Below are positions 35,323-46,975 of a DNA stretch of 64,000 bases, piece by piece (the first letter of the stretch is position 1; each line of letters opens with the position of its first letter). The notes under the pieces are model-generated. The model was not told the DNA's origin and searched no databases. It saw only the letters and a program-made list of their open reading frames with translations. Both the position numbers and the translations under genes were made by a program. Origin of the DNA: Thamnidium elegans (lineage: Eukaryota > Mucoromycota > Mucoromycetes > Mucorales > Mucoraceae); assembly GCA_025201345.1 (NCBI GenBank), contig JAIXMG010000023.1, positions 248,001-312,000 on the forward strand, in the 5' to 3' direction.

Positions 35323-36721
35323 GAGGTAGGAAGCTTAGGGTACCTAAGCTGCTTTGAAGTATACACTTGCAATCCGTCTCCTTCTTTTTAATTGCGTGTA
35401 GCCTGCTACAAAGAGAAAGACTCTTGTCTATCATCCAATAATCTTCAAGTCTACAATTTCCCAGTCAAAATTTTTTTTCTTTGTGTTAACGGACGAACTA
35501 AGTCGTAACTGAGTCTGGTTTGGACAAAGAAGACCAATAGTAAGTTAGCATAAAGTCCAATGTAACAAGGTAGTTATCTATTGTACATATTTGCAGAATC
35601 GATAAGACCAATTTATTTTTTTAATTATAAACGTGTACGTGTAAATATTATATATGGAAAGAACATGGCTAGATTTTACCAGCATTGTTTACTTTATAGA
35701 CAAAAAAAGCTATTTCAACAAAAATTGGGCATGTTAAATTAACAGCTCTGATAAAGACTACACTTGTGTCTCTAATTACACGAATTAAATCTTCGCTTCC
35801 ATTCTCATCTGCCAATGTAACAGGCACGACGTCATAAAAATCTGCATCTTTTTTTTTAATTATACACATGCTTCAGCAATAGTGGCGTAGATGATGATTG
35901 AATGACGATTTAGGTGCGTCAGACACATGCCGTTCTATAAGCTCTGTTTGTTTATCCATTTTGATACACGGTCAATTTACACGGCCTACTAAAAAAAAAT
36001 CCTGACATTGCTTTTCATCTCACCTTTTATGCTTGTTGTTCCAGCTTGACTCCTTTTTATACAGATAGACAGGGTTGAGTGAATGCTAAAATAGGACACA
36101 CATTTTTTTTTTTACTAAACCGTGCAACAAGAGAAAGTATTTTATCAAAATAAACAAGTTGTATAGATCGCATGAGTAAGTGGCCCCCCTTTTTTGTCAC
36201 AACTCCAGTGATCGCCATTTTATCAACTTTTTATCAACTCTTTTTTTTTTTAAACCAGTTTTTTTTCACTTGTTTGCTTTATCTTTTTGTTGTTCTTTTG
36301 CTCTATTCCCTTCGTTCCTTTGTTTTCGCGTTTATACACACTGATTTGGCTACCTCAGTGCATAAAAGGTATGTGAAGAGTAACATGCCACACTTTTTTT
36401 TTCTGGACGCGTAATAGAAGGTTGCTTTTTATCTCAAAACCTAACTTTTTTTTCCTTTTTTTTTTATTTTATATTTTATGTAGGTTCTTCTTTTTTCAAG
36501 TCATACTGATGTTTTTCGGTAACTTAGCTGTGGTACGAACCACATCCTTGATTTGACAAGTGGTACTTTAACAGCCCGAGTCTCCTCCATACCAAAGGCC
36601 CATATCTACCCAACCCTTAGAGCCTTTAGTCAGGGATTTATATTCCCAAGTTAAAAATATTTTGGCTGTAAGAAAAAACGCACGTATGCAAACTTTTTTT
36701 TTCTCGCTTTTCTCAATATAG
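34135..36721. other. Gene-poor region with simple repeats
   Basis: No convincing gene in about 2.6 kb. A (GA)n/(GAAA)n purine tract at about 35277-35323 is the clearest simple repeat. The minus-strand frame at 35669-35842 after an AAAAAG acceptor-like site reads DADFYDVVPVTLADENGSED and looks coding-like, but it has no partner exon and may be a remnant. The other open frames are homopolymer-driven. Confidence 0.5.
35276..35323 (+). repeat. GA-rich microsatellite
   Basis: Repeating GAGAGA with GAAA interruptions, about 48 bp, purine-only on the plus strand. Confidence 0.8.
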
Positions 36722-38649
36722 GAGCATGTATCTGAACCAAATGATGATGATACAATGGTTGGCCTTCTTGATGATTGAAAGAAAAGATTTAAATTTCTCT
36801 TAACTTTTTCCAAATATAATACGAAGAAGGACTCTGGAGCGCAAAATATTTGGCAAGGATTGATTGCAGATGTAATCAGAACCAATAGAAAAATGGTCAC
36901 CACCACCACTACTACTACTACAACCGCTACTACAACAACAACAAGCAAGCACAATCGCGTTGTGACAGATTTGGACAAAGCTCCGCTTCTTGCTTACTTG
37001 AATAATATTCCAAATAACAAAAAATGGAAATTAAATTGCAGTGGGCGTTATGTTGAAGATATTATTGCTGAAGCAATTAAGGATTGTTCTTACGAACATC
37101 TCTGTTATCGTATATTTTAGATCTAGTAGATCCATTATGGACAGACCTACTAACTGATAAAGAACGCGAAGAAATAAAAAATCATAACAGACCTCAAATG
37201 CCATCAATTGATCAAGATGTTCAATCGTACATTGATTCTTTTGGCCAAGATGCATTCGTTAGTGCAAGTGATTTTTACAATCACGCTGTATCCAACAGCA
37301 ATCCGTTCAAATTCGGTCAAGATCATTTGAAACGTTGGGTCCAACAAGCAATAATTAACGCTGCCCAATTGTTTGAGGCTTCTGATGAGTTGATGGTTGA
37401 AGATTATTCCGAAAATGGTTTATTAAACTTTGTCTGGCAATTTGTATATCATGCTTTCAGAACCGGTAATGTCAAAGCGAAGTTGGGAGAGAGAAGCAGT
37501 ACCTCGTCTGTCTTGGGGAAAAATGAAGGCAGATCCCTTGAAAGTAACGGAAGAAGAGAAAGAAAGACAGTAGGAGCTAAAGTAGATATGTTATTCAAGA
37601 CTGGTCGTTACGAATTAGGATGCAGTGAGATTGGAAAAGGTGATGTCCTTCCAATTGATAACAGATATTTAGACGATGGGATGTCTAAACTTCCCAAGAC
37701 TCTCAGAGATATGTTTTGTCAATTAGTAGAGGCAAATCCTAGTATGATTAACAAACTGAATACAATTGGTTTTCTCATGATGGGTAAGTGGCAAACACAT
37801 ACTTGAATATCTGTAGAATATTCTTTTTAAATCTTTTTTCTTCTGCTTATTATGTAGGACTTGATCTTGAGTTATTAATTGTTGACGTACCCGAGGGAAC
37901 TACGGTTTCAAGAGTCACCCGTTCTAAAAAACTCGCCTTTCCAAACAAAGGAAGTAACTTGAGGTCGGATTTCCTTCCATTGCTTGAGGTTACCCTCCTG
38001 GGAAGGGGATTGATGATCGAAGCTACAAGAACTGTTGAAAGCCGCAAAAGAAAGGCAGTTGAAGAAACCTACCACTCGAACACTTCCATTTGGAAAATTA
38101 GGTGAAGATGACAAAAAGCAAATGATTGACTTGGTCATAGCAGCCTTAATATGTTATAATAGTTTGTTCTATGAACGAAAATATGCTGCAAGGTGTTGGC
38201 CCGTATATTTTTCTGTTCAACAACACTTATAATAAATTAAAGCAAAGCATTTTTTTTTCTAACAATTTTTTCACATTGGTTTACTAATTTGTTTTTAAAG
38301 AGTATCTACTTGATGTTAAATATGTTCAAATCGCCGCAGATAATATTATAACAACTTTTAACAATACTCTTTACTAAATTACACTTTTTATATTTAGGAT
38401 AAGCGCTAAACCGTATCTCAAGATCAACAAACAAACTTTGACGAGTTAAACAATTTTAGCTCTTTTGAGTACCAGACGGATGTCAATGCTGCTACTACTG
38501 TTGCAACTAATACCACTCCTCCTGTTGCTGCTGCTGCTGCTCCTTCTATTGCTTCTGCTCCTTTTGTTGCTTCTGCTTCTCCTGCTTCTCCTGCTGCTAC
38601 TTTAAGCTCTCATCGTGGAAGACCAAGAAAAAGAAAAACAAGAGCATAA
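36722..38649 (+). pseudogene. Decayed PD-(D/E)XK-like nuclease gene with AT-hook tail
   Basis: After a CAATATAG acceptor the plus strand reads EHVSEPNDDDTMVGLLDD, an in-frame TGA (36776), then KKRFKFLLTFSKYN and IWQGLIADVIRTNRKMV, a poly-Thr run, and WKLNCSGRYVEDIIAEAIK. Near 37110 the frame must shift to continue as ILDLVDPLWTDLL. The next block has KVDMLFKTGRYELGCSEIGK, whose D-(x8)-E-L-x-x-x-E-x-x-K spacing resembles a PD-(D/E)XK core. An intron (37784-37858) joins LDLELLIVDVPEG. Another frame change near 38020 gives LPFGKLGEDDKKQMIDLVIA. A separate open stretch (38410-38649) ends RGRPRKRKTRA, an AT-hook. Three disruptions suggest a dead gene. Family identity is by motif only. Confidence 0.5.
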
Positions 38650-40665
38650 TAAGCGTATAATATATAAATTATATCTCATTAAATCACCAGCAAATAAATA
38701 AAATGTATATAAGTAACGATAAGTAAATGCTCCGGTCTAATTAATTTTTGAAAGGATTAATTTCCAAATCATTCCTTCAGATCTTACTCAGGACTTACGA
38801 AATTCAGTCCTAAATCGATATTTTTCATTTCTATTTGGGAATTAATAGAAATGAATTTCAGTCCCAATAAATTTCCAATTCAGTTGTCGATTTTTCGTAG
38901 TGAAATATTAAGTATTGTTTCAATTTCAAAGAACCATGTATGATTTTTAACCGAAATTTTATTTTATTTTATAAAAGCAATAAGCAACAACTTCATATTC
39001 CGTTTGATCAACGATAACAACAATTTTAAGATCGCAACTTGCAAAATAGAATACAAGAGAGGTTTTCATATGTGAAGAAGGCTAAAGACATTTATATCTT
39101 TAGTTATTGCGGACAGTAGGCTCAAACAACCCTTTCTTTAGCCCTAGAAATAATTAGCTCTCAACCTCACAATGAAGATTGAACATTTACAGCTTCCACC
39201 ATAATGCTACCAATGCTACTTTGGTTGACAATATTCAGTGCTTTGCCATGAATATGTGGGTTACTACCAGGTAGACACGATATTTCTTTTTTTTTAAAAA
39301 AGTAAAACGTTTGTACGACGATTGCCTTATAAAGAATAATGGTGTTACTATGATTTTAAACAGTTTTAGTTAGTTGAAAGATGATGGATCTCAGTAAAAT
39401 TTATACTATGCGAAGAATGGAATAATGACACTTACAAGATGATGTGTAGGGACGGGTACGGTTAAGTACAGGGTATTTAAGATAAAGTTATATCTGGATA
39501 CATTGAAATAAACATCGTATAATGCAACAAGTAGCACTTTCGTATATGTATCGTTAGGTTTAAAAAGAAACTATATGGACTCTTTAAAAAGACTAAAGAT
39601 ATTTGGGATTAAGATAATCTATTCATATTTAAAGCGGTGTCAAATTTTACGCGTCTAACAGTAGAAGAAATTGTAGAACCAGCTAAAGAAAATAGGGATA
39701 TTGATATGCTTCATTACATATTTATTTGTGATGGCTATTAGATGATTTTTTAAGGTAGATACCCTCGCTTTTCTAGTGACCACATACTGATAAATCTGAA
39801 AGCTATTGGATATTTGAGAAAAATGTCTGATTTGTGGTAAAGAAAAAAGATAAACTCAGGTATTTATAAATTTCATGTTATTCCCTATAATTAGAAGTAC
39901 GTTTTTCATGTGTGTGGATAAGTACATTTGCCATAAGTATAATGTGGCTTTTTCAATGTAGATGGTTTTTCCCATTTTGTCCAGTACACCTTCTCTTTTT
40001 TTAAAACCAAATTCTTGAGCGTTTCATACGTACATAAAAAAAACAGACACCTTCCACGCAGTTCCGTCAATTTTTTTAATTATAAATAGTATAATTTACT
40101 CAATTATAAAAATAGGAATAATTCAAGTAAAAGAAAAAACCTGTAAATAGTACGGCTCTTGTACTGAAAGTAGAATTTTTTCTATTCTGGAAAAAAAAAC
40201 CCAGATAAACAAATAGGTCATCTGAAGAACTTTATTCATGCTTGGCGAAAACCCTTTTATGTAGTATTATTATTTTTTAGATACAATAGCCGTCATCTTA
40301 AATTTCTTTTCTTTTCGAAAGATAAATAATAACAAAAGCCCAATTGAACACATACAAAAAAAAAGGGACATCCTATTGCTTATTACAGAAAAAGTAGTTC
40401 TGTAATTATTAATACGTTATTTAAAGAAATATTTAAAAATAGTTCATCCTGGCGATTACAAGATATATATCTCTGAACTGTAGTTACGATGTAATCGATA
40501 TAACATATTTCTTTTTTTCTGCAGATACTTTATATACCCAATAAAAACAATGCTTCAGCCTCGTTGCTTTTTTTTTTTTTTTTTTTTTTTTCAATTAATA
40601 TAAATAATGAAGGAAAAAAAAAAGTATCCTGTCTTTTTATATCCATAATATTAATTATAAAAAAA
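38650..40665. other. Gene-free region with a short coding-like remnant
   Basis: About 2 kb without an intact gene. At 39613-39741 a 42-codon plus frame reads NFTRLTVEEIVEPAKENRDI, then DMLHYIFICDGY, and looks like leftover coding DNA. The stretch 38780-38900 carries repeated 'GAAATTCAGTCC'-like and 'CCAATTCAG'-like words, including AGGACT...AGTCCT facing each other. A long T run (40568-40590) lies just upstream of the next gene. Confidence 0.45.
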
Positions 40666-41252
40666 ATGAAGTTCGCTTTAGTGTCTCTCTTAGCCTTGTG
40701 TATTAGCACCGTTACCTTTGCTCAAAACCCTACAGATGCCGGTGTTGCTAGTACAAGTCCTCCTTTAGGTGTAAGTAAAAAAGAAAAAATATGTCAGAAT
40801 ATCAAGTTAAATATTGTCTCCCCCCTTTCCCCCTTTTTTTTTAGGCCGTAGTCCCTCGCGGTTCTGAATATACAATTCGATGGTATGTAATAGTTATATA
40901 TATATATAAATAATTATCTTTTAACTGTAGTTTCTTTTTTGTAGGGCTGTTACTGATCAAACTGCTACATTTATCGACGCCATTAATTTAATGAAAGGAG
41001 TAGCTACTGCGTTAGATTTAATTATTCCTAATATTCTTGCAAATGGTTCCGTCCCCGTCAGTGACTTATCTTATAACTGGACTATTCCAGCTGAACTTGC
41101 TCCCGGTAGTGATTGTAAGTTAAAAAAAAGTATATTTGCATTATTATCCATTCCATTAAACAACTTTTTTTTTTTTGGTCCTTCTAGATGCTCTCCGTTT
41201 TGTCGGTAATAATTCTGGTACTTCTTATACACCTTACTTTTCCATCCAATAA
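40666..41252 (+). CDS. Short KNH1-like secreted protein (truncated paralogue)
   Basis: Four exons (40666-40770, 40845-40882, 40945-41114, 41188-41252) give 125 residues. Signal peptide MKFALVSLLALCISTVTFAQ. The same domain follows: AVVPRGSEYTIRW, AINLMKGVATALDLIIPN, SVPVSDLSYNWTIPAELAPG and YALRFVGNNSGTSYTPYFSI. Intron positions and phases equal those of the gene at 33353, including an identical 38-nt second exon, so the two are paralogues. This copy stops right after the KNH-like domain: the Thr/Ser-rich stalk and GPI-like tail are missing, so it is probably freely secreted. Function is inferred from Kre9/Knh1 and is uncertain. Confidence 0.8.
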
Positions 41253-41448
41253 TTCTGCCCTACCTAATCTTGTCTTATATATAAAAATAAAATGTATTTT
41301 TTTTGTTTCCTAATCTTTTTTTTAAATCTCTTTTTTATTTTTTTTATAAAAAAAACATTCCTCTTCCCTTATGTCTACTAATAAGTCAATTGGTTTCCCC
41401 CTCCATCCCTTTTCATCTACACTACAAAAAAAAAAAAAAAAACTCTTT

Positions 41449-42336
41449 TTATGATTGCGTATCTGGATTCAAGTCTAAAATCCAGAAAGGATCTCCACCT
41501 GTATCTTCAGTTGGCTTATTTGTACTTGAATCACCAACTTCTTCATCAACTGACATTTCACTATCTGAACTTTCAACTATATATAACAAAAACATATGTG
41601 AATAGATTTTGTTGTATTCCTTCTATAAAACCCCTCCTTATAAAACTTACATCTATCTTCTGGTCTTTCTTGAGGCGCATTTTGCCAATACAACACTCCT
41701 CTGCGCATCTTTTCTTCATCAGGATAAGGTTTTTCAAAATCAATTTTAGTTTCTTTAGACATGGTATCAAAGTTGGGCGGTGCTGAAGTATATTTCGATA
41801 ATTTGGAAGCGTAAGATAATACGTCTGTAAACTGCACATTGGCTTTATAAAAAAAAACTCGTTAAAAAAAAAATCACAATTCCCTCAAGTATATATCGGC
41901 TTACATTCTGTGGCATATTGAATAGCTTTTAATTCAACCTTTGCTTGTGTTAAACATAAATCAAGTTCTCCACGCACTGAACCTAACTTTTGAATTATTT
42001 CCAATAAGGCAATATTGTGTTGTTGAATTTCATCTTGTACTTGAATGATCTGTTGTTGACGACGTTGATGATTTTCAACTTAAAAAAAATGAGGTGTTAG
42101 TCGTAAGGTCCCCCCCCCCCTTTTTTTTAAAAAAAAAAATAATATTTACTATGTTCTACGGCTTTTTGTAAGTTTTGGTCAACTGCTGCCATTTGTTTAA
42201 GTATTTGATCTGGGTTATGTGCTTCATCAGCAATAGGTTGTTCTGCTACTAACGCTAACGCTTCGAAATATTTTTTGACATTATCAGCATAACCTGTAAT
42301 TTGTTCACGAACGTATTCGCGTAATGAAGATTCCAT
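41449..42336 (-). CDS. MED4: Mediator complex subunit 4
   Basis: Four exons (42336-42150, 42078-41905, 41842-41651, 41576-41449), all in frame, give 226 residues. The N-terminal coiled coil begins MESSLREYVREQITGYADNV and runs through heptads to ELDLCLTQAKVELKAIQYA. The MED4 hallmark then follows: VQFTDVLSYASKLSKYTSAP, PPNF, and KPYPDEEKMRRGVLYW. The C-terminus is acidic. MED4 is in the Mediator middle module and links activators to RNA polymerase II. An upstream ATG in the 5' leader (near 42443) spliced at CAG/GTTAGA would break frame, so I take the ATG at 42336. It is head to head with TFIIB. Confidence 0.9.
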
Positions 42337-43087
42337 ATCTAAACAAAGAAAAAAATAAAGAACCAGACTAAAATAAAAAAAGAGTTTTTTTTCCTTTCTA
42401 ACCTGGGTTTTAAATAAAGCAGATTCTCTCTTTTGTTCAAACATTGTTTACGCATATATCGTATAATTATTCCTTTCGTTTCCTTTTTTTACAGTGACAA
42501 TTAAACTCTTCCGTAAACTTTGATCTCAAAATCTCGGATATGGCTTTTAATTATGGAAAATATGCGAGCGAGATATGCGTAGCCATAGTAACCTGTAAGA
42601 AAGCAATGTACAGCAGAAACTTTTTTTAGTTCAAGACAACTAAACTACGCTATGTTTTGACATATCCTCCTTACAATCAACTATTTTTAAATATAAAAAG
42701 ATTTAAAACGAACGGTTATAAATTTGACAGCGCAATTAGTAAGCTTTCAATTGAAAGAGTTTAGTGTACCAAAATCATAGTGGATGAATTTCAATAAAAA
42801 ACACAGTCAAAATAAATAAAATATGCTACTTTTTTTTTTTCGAAGAAAATTTTTTTATTTATTCTCTTTACTTCTTTTTAAACCTGTTGTAAATTTACAG
42901 AACAAAAAAAAGAAACGTTTTACAATTGTATCCAGAAACCCCACTATATAATTGATAAAAGAGAGAGAATACCTTTTTTCTTCAAAAAATAATAATAATA
43001 ATAATAAGCTTTTTTTAATTCACTGAACAAAAAAACCTGCATAAAACTACTTGAGCATTTGAAAAAAAAAACGTTATAATATTTAAA
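42337..43087. promoter_or_regulatory. Divergent MED4/TFIIB promoter with an RFX X-box
   Basis: GTAGCCATAGTAAC at 42579-42592 fits the X-box consensus GTNRCC-NN-RGYAAC at every position. It lies 243 bp upstream of the MED4 ATG and about 500 bp upstream of TFIIB. RFX-family proteins bind such sites in fungi (for example Crt1). A spliced 5' leader of MED4 probably occupies 42350-42450. The rest is A/T tracts, including (AAT)n near 42990. Confidence 0.5.
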
Positions 43088-44178
43088 ATGACTGCTGCAA
43101 TTCCTTTCCCATTACGTGATACTCAAATCCAAGACGAAGGAAAGCCAAAAGCTTTTCAACCTAACCTCAATATTCGATTACTCTGTCGTGATTGTAGAAT
43201 CGATCCACCACATATTGTTGAAGAATTCGCCTCGGGTGATCTTGTTTGTGGTGATTGTGGTTTAGTTCTCGGTGATCGTATTATTGATACGAGATCTGAA
43301 TGGAGAACGTTTGCTAATGACGAAGGAGACGTATGTATTATACAAAAAAAAAAAAAAAATTAAAAAATGAAGTATATTCATATATATGTATATGATAGGA
43401 TCCTTCTCGTGTTGGTGCAGCAGCAAATCCATTACTAGACGGCAATCAATTAGATACTGTTATTTCTCGTAGAGATGGCGGTTCTGGAACATCCAAGGAC
43501 TTGAATAAAATCCAAGGTCGTTCAACATCTGCCAAAGGCGAGCGAAACCTTGTTCATGCTTATAAAGAAATCGGTGCCATGTGTGACAGTATTTCTTTAT
43601 CTAAAATTGTGACAGACACAGCTAAACAACTCTATAAGCGAGTAGAAGACGAAAAGTTATTGCGAGGTAAATCAAGTGATGCAATTATTGCTGCTTGTAT
43701 CTTTATCGCCTGCCGTCAAGAAAAAGTCGGTCGTACCTTTAGAGAGATTTGTGCATTGACTCGCGTGCCAAAGAAGGAGATTGGCCGTTGTTATAAAACT
43801 TTACAATGTAAATTACAAACAAACACAACCGTAATGAATTCTGAGGATTTAATGCTTCGTTTTTGTTCAAACCTTCAATTACCCAATTATGTACAAAAAG
43901 CTGGTATCGATTTGGTGAAACGTGCAAAAGAGGTCGGAACACTTGCAGGCAAGTCACCCATTTCAGTTGCTGCTGCCTGTATTTATTTGGTTTCCTACCT
44001 TTACCGTCAACCTAAAGCTGCCAAGGATATTGCTCATGTTGCTGGTGTATCCGAAGTCACCATCAAAAGTGCTTATAAAACTCTTTATGCTGAACGTGAA
44101 AGTTTAATTGATTTGGATACCTTAAAGCAAAAGCCAAATGGTGAAGGTTTAAGCTTTGAAGATCTTGCTTTACCATAA
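43088..44178 (+). CDS. SUA7: Transcription initiation factor IIB
   Basis: Two exons (43088-43330 and 43399-44178) give 340 residues, the standard TFIIB size. The zinc ribbon is [17 protein letters not shown] then [15 protein letters not shown] (C-x2-C...C-x2-C). The B-reader/linker follows with [20 protein letters not shown]. Two cyclin folds carry [59 protein letters not shown] and, in the second, [24 protein letters not shown] bridges TBP on the promoter and RNA polymerase II and sets the start site. Confidence 0.97.
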
Positions 44179-45247
44179 AGAAAGAACAAATCAAAACCAA
44201 AAAATCAAAACCAAAAAAAAAACCATCAATAACTATCAATAACTATCATCATCAAAAACAAAAAAAAGTCAAAAAACAAAAAAAAATCAACCCCCCCCCC
44301 CATTGTCCATATGTGTATTACCCTTTTTCTCTTTTTTTTTTTTTCTTTTTTCCCTATTTGTAGTATCCTTATCCTATTGTAAAACAAAAAATTAATTATT
44401 CGCATTTTAACTTGCTTGTCAAGTTTTTTTTTATAGCTATTAACCTAAAAATAAAAAATAAGATTAGTGATACTAACCATTTTACATATTATATTCCGTA
44501 TCTTTAAATAAATTAAAAAAAGACTTTTTTTACTCCTGCAAACGTATTTTTTTTCTCTTATAGTATATAAACCGCATAGATCCCTTTCCAAATGCCAGTT
44601 AATGAAAAAAAAAAAAAAAAAAAAAATAGTATATAATCAGTGCACCGCTTTTTTTTTTATGTTAAAATACTGTCATAACTTTATAACGCCATTTTTTACG
44701 TAATTACTTTATCATACATCCTTTTTTTTTTAAAAAAAAAATAGAATATAAAAAAAGCGCGCTGATCGATATATAGTTGCTGATCCAAATAAAAATAAAA
44801 AAAAGACTTGAAAGGGATAATAATAAATTAATTGAAAAATAGAGAGAGAAATAATTAGATCGATTAAGTAAATCAGTTATTTAGCATACATGGTTTTCCC
44901 AAGTATAGTAACCCATCATTTTTTTTTTTTTTTTTACTATTGTAATTATCTATTGACATTGTGTGTGACACATTAAAAGTAATATTTCTTGTTTTAGAAT
45001 TTTTACATCGAGAATGCCCCTGAAAAACTAGTTTTTTTTTTAAAAAAAAAAGTAAAGAAACCCTTTTATATTTTTTTGTAGCAAGAACAGAAAAAAAAAA
45101 GGTATTTTTTATTTTTTATTGAGAATTAGAGTTTGAATAAATAAAGATGATTATATATATATGTAGTAAGTTATATGGATACAGTTATGAGAAAGGATAT
45201 ATGATAGAACAAAAAAAAAAAAAAACTGACACATTAAACTTTTTTTT
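44179..45247. other. Convergent spacer between TFIIB and PH-domain genes
   Basis: A low-complexity 3' region: CATCAAAAAC-type and AATAACTATC repeats just after the TFIIB stop (44190-44280), a C10 run near 44290, T-A tracts near 44722-44742 and 45031-45050. No gene is seen. Confidence 0.6.
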
Positions 45248-46131
45248 TTACAAGTGAAATTTTCTCTTATACAACAAATAAGTAGGCGACGAAGGTTCTT
45301 CTTCCTTGATTTGTTGCGGAAAACTTACTCCTTTTGTCATTAAAGGTAAAGGGTGATTCTGGTTATTATATTGACTATACCGGCCAATAATACCAGGAGA
45401 AATGAGGGGTCCTAAAACTGCCCCGGTGGGTGATGGTGTAATACTAGAAAAGCAAGCAGAGAACGGTTGAGGGGACTCCACCTTTTGTTGCGTGACAATA
45501 GGAGCTAATTTCTTGTTTCTACGGTCCAACAATGTTTCCTTTTCTTGTTCATCGAATGTCAAATTTGTACAACGAAGCGGAAGTGCTGCAACTCGATAAA
45601 ATTCCGGTGCAGTATTGTTTAGGATACTATATGTAGATACAATGCGTGTAGCATTTTGAGTTTCGGATGTATGAGGTGTTTTAGGTGACAATATGGCAGG
45701 TGAAGAAGCAGTAGAAGAGGCAGGTGAAGCATACTTTTTAATACGGTTTTGAATTGCCGAAATCCAACTTTCCATATCCACCTCTGATTTACATTCAATA
45801 ATCCAAGGTCGTGACACATTTTCGGTTGTGTATTGTCGTGGTTCAAGCCTGAAACAAAAAGGATGTTGTGGTGTAGGTGTAGGAATAACTTGACATACTG
45901 TTCTTAAATTTAATATTTGAGATGCTGTATCAGAATGCTAATTAAATTATATAACTTCAGTTTATATATGTATATATATATTGACATGTAATGACACCAT
46001 ACCTCATCTTTATAAAAACGTAACTCAGAATCAAGCAATACAAAAAACCTTGATATCCAACGAGATCTACCAAATGGTAAAGAAATCATCTTTGTTAACC
46101 AACCAGCAACTGGTAAATAAGTAGTAGACAT
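45248..46131 (-). CDS. PH-domain protein
   Basis: Two exons (46131-46003 and 45937-45248) give 272 residues. The N-terminal 100 residues form a pleckstrin-homology domain: VAGWLTKMISLPFGRSRWIS, then RFFVLLDSELRFYKDE, a beta-strand series, PFCFRLEP, and the closing helix SEVDMESWISAIQNRIKKY with its invariant Trp. The remainder is Ser/Pro-rich and probably disordered, with several SP sites (SPKTP, ESPQP, SSITPSP) that could be phosphorylated. PH domains bind phosphoinositides or proteins at membranes; the partner is unknown. Confidence 0.8.
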
Positions 46132-46929
46132 AATAGTTTTAAAAAAATTTAATAAAGTAAAAAAGAAATGAAATAGAAAATAATTAGTTATTTATACTAC
46201 CTAACGCCTTTCATTATTACTGGTTCTTTTTTTTTTTTATAAATTGCCTCCTATCTTAATAATCTGATATACCAAGATTCAAAACAGCCCCACAATAAGT
46301 ATATCTCGGAAAAGCCCCTTGAGTTTTTTTTTCTTATTTTCTTCTTCTCCAAACAAGACGAAATATTCTGATTCATTGTATATCCAGGGTCTTGTTCATT
46401 TTAATTCAACAGATATACAATACTGTTAAACTGACGTAACTATGACATATATTCTCTATTTCGAAAAAAAAAGAGAAAAAAATATTAATTAACTACTTGA
46501 GATCATGTGGGTTAATCTAGTACTCTCAAAAGTCGGGTATTTCCATTTTAAATAGGATGGCCTTTTTTTTTTTTTTGCTACATATATGTTGGCGTTCATA
46601 TATTCGATATGATTCGTCATAATATCGCCATAAGCTTTATTATAAGAGAAAGTCAGCCGTCCCCTATTTCGAAAAACTCGAATAGAAGGAGACCCATCTC
46701 ATATGTAACCATGCTTGAATATCAACTTGAACTCCGGCCATCGTAAAACTATCGAGTGTCATATCAACGAATTATTAAAACAGGTCTTTATGCAACTACA
46801 GAAAAAAGCTGTACCTTTTTTTTAAAAAAAGTACTTTGCAAAAAAAAAACATGTACCTAATTTAGATACTTGTTAATCTTATATACGAACTTTTTGATTA
46901 ATATAAATTACTTTTTTTTCTTTTGCTTC

Positions 46930-46975
<46 letters not shown>

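Noticed and set aside
36568..36978. Minus-strand Val/Thr-rich frame
   Set aside because: Its Val-rich stretch is the antisense of the poly-Thr run (ACC/ACT repeats) in the decayed plus-strand gene.
37063..37120. A 36-nt intron (GTTCTT...TTTTAG) to explain the frame change in the nuclease-like gene
   Set aside because: The donor is weak and the length is well below other introns here; a one-base frameshift near 37110 explains the flanking text better.
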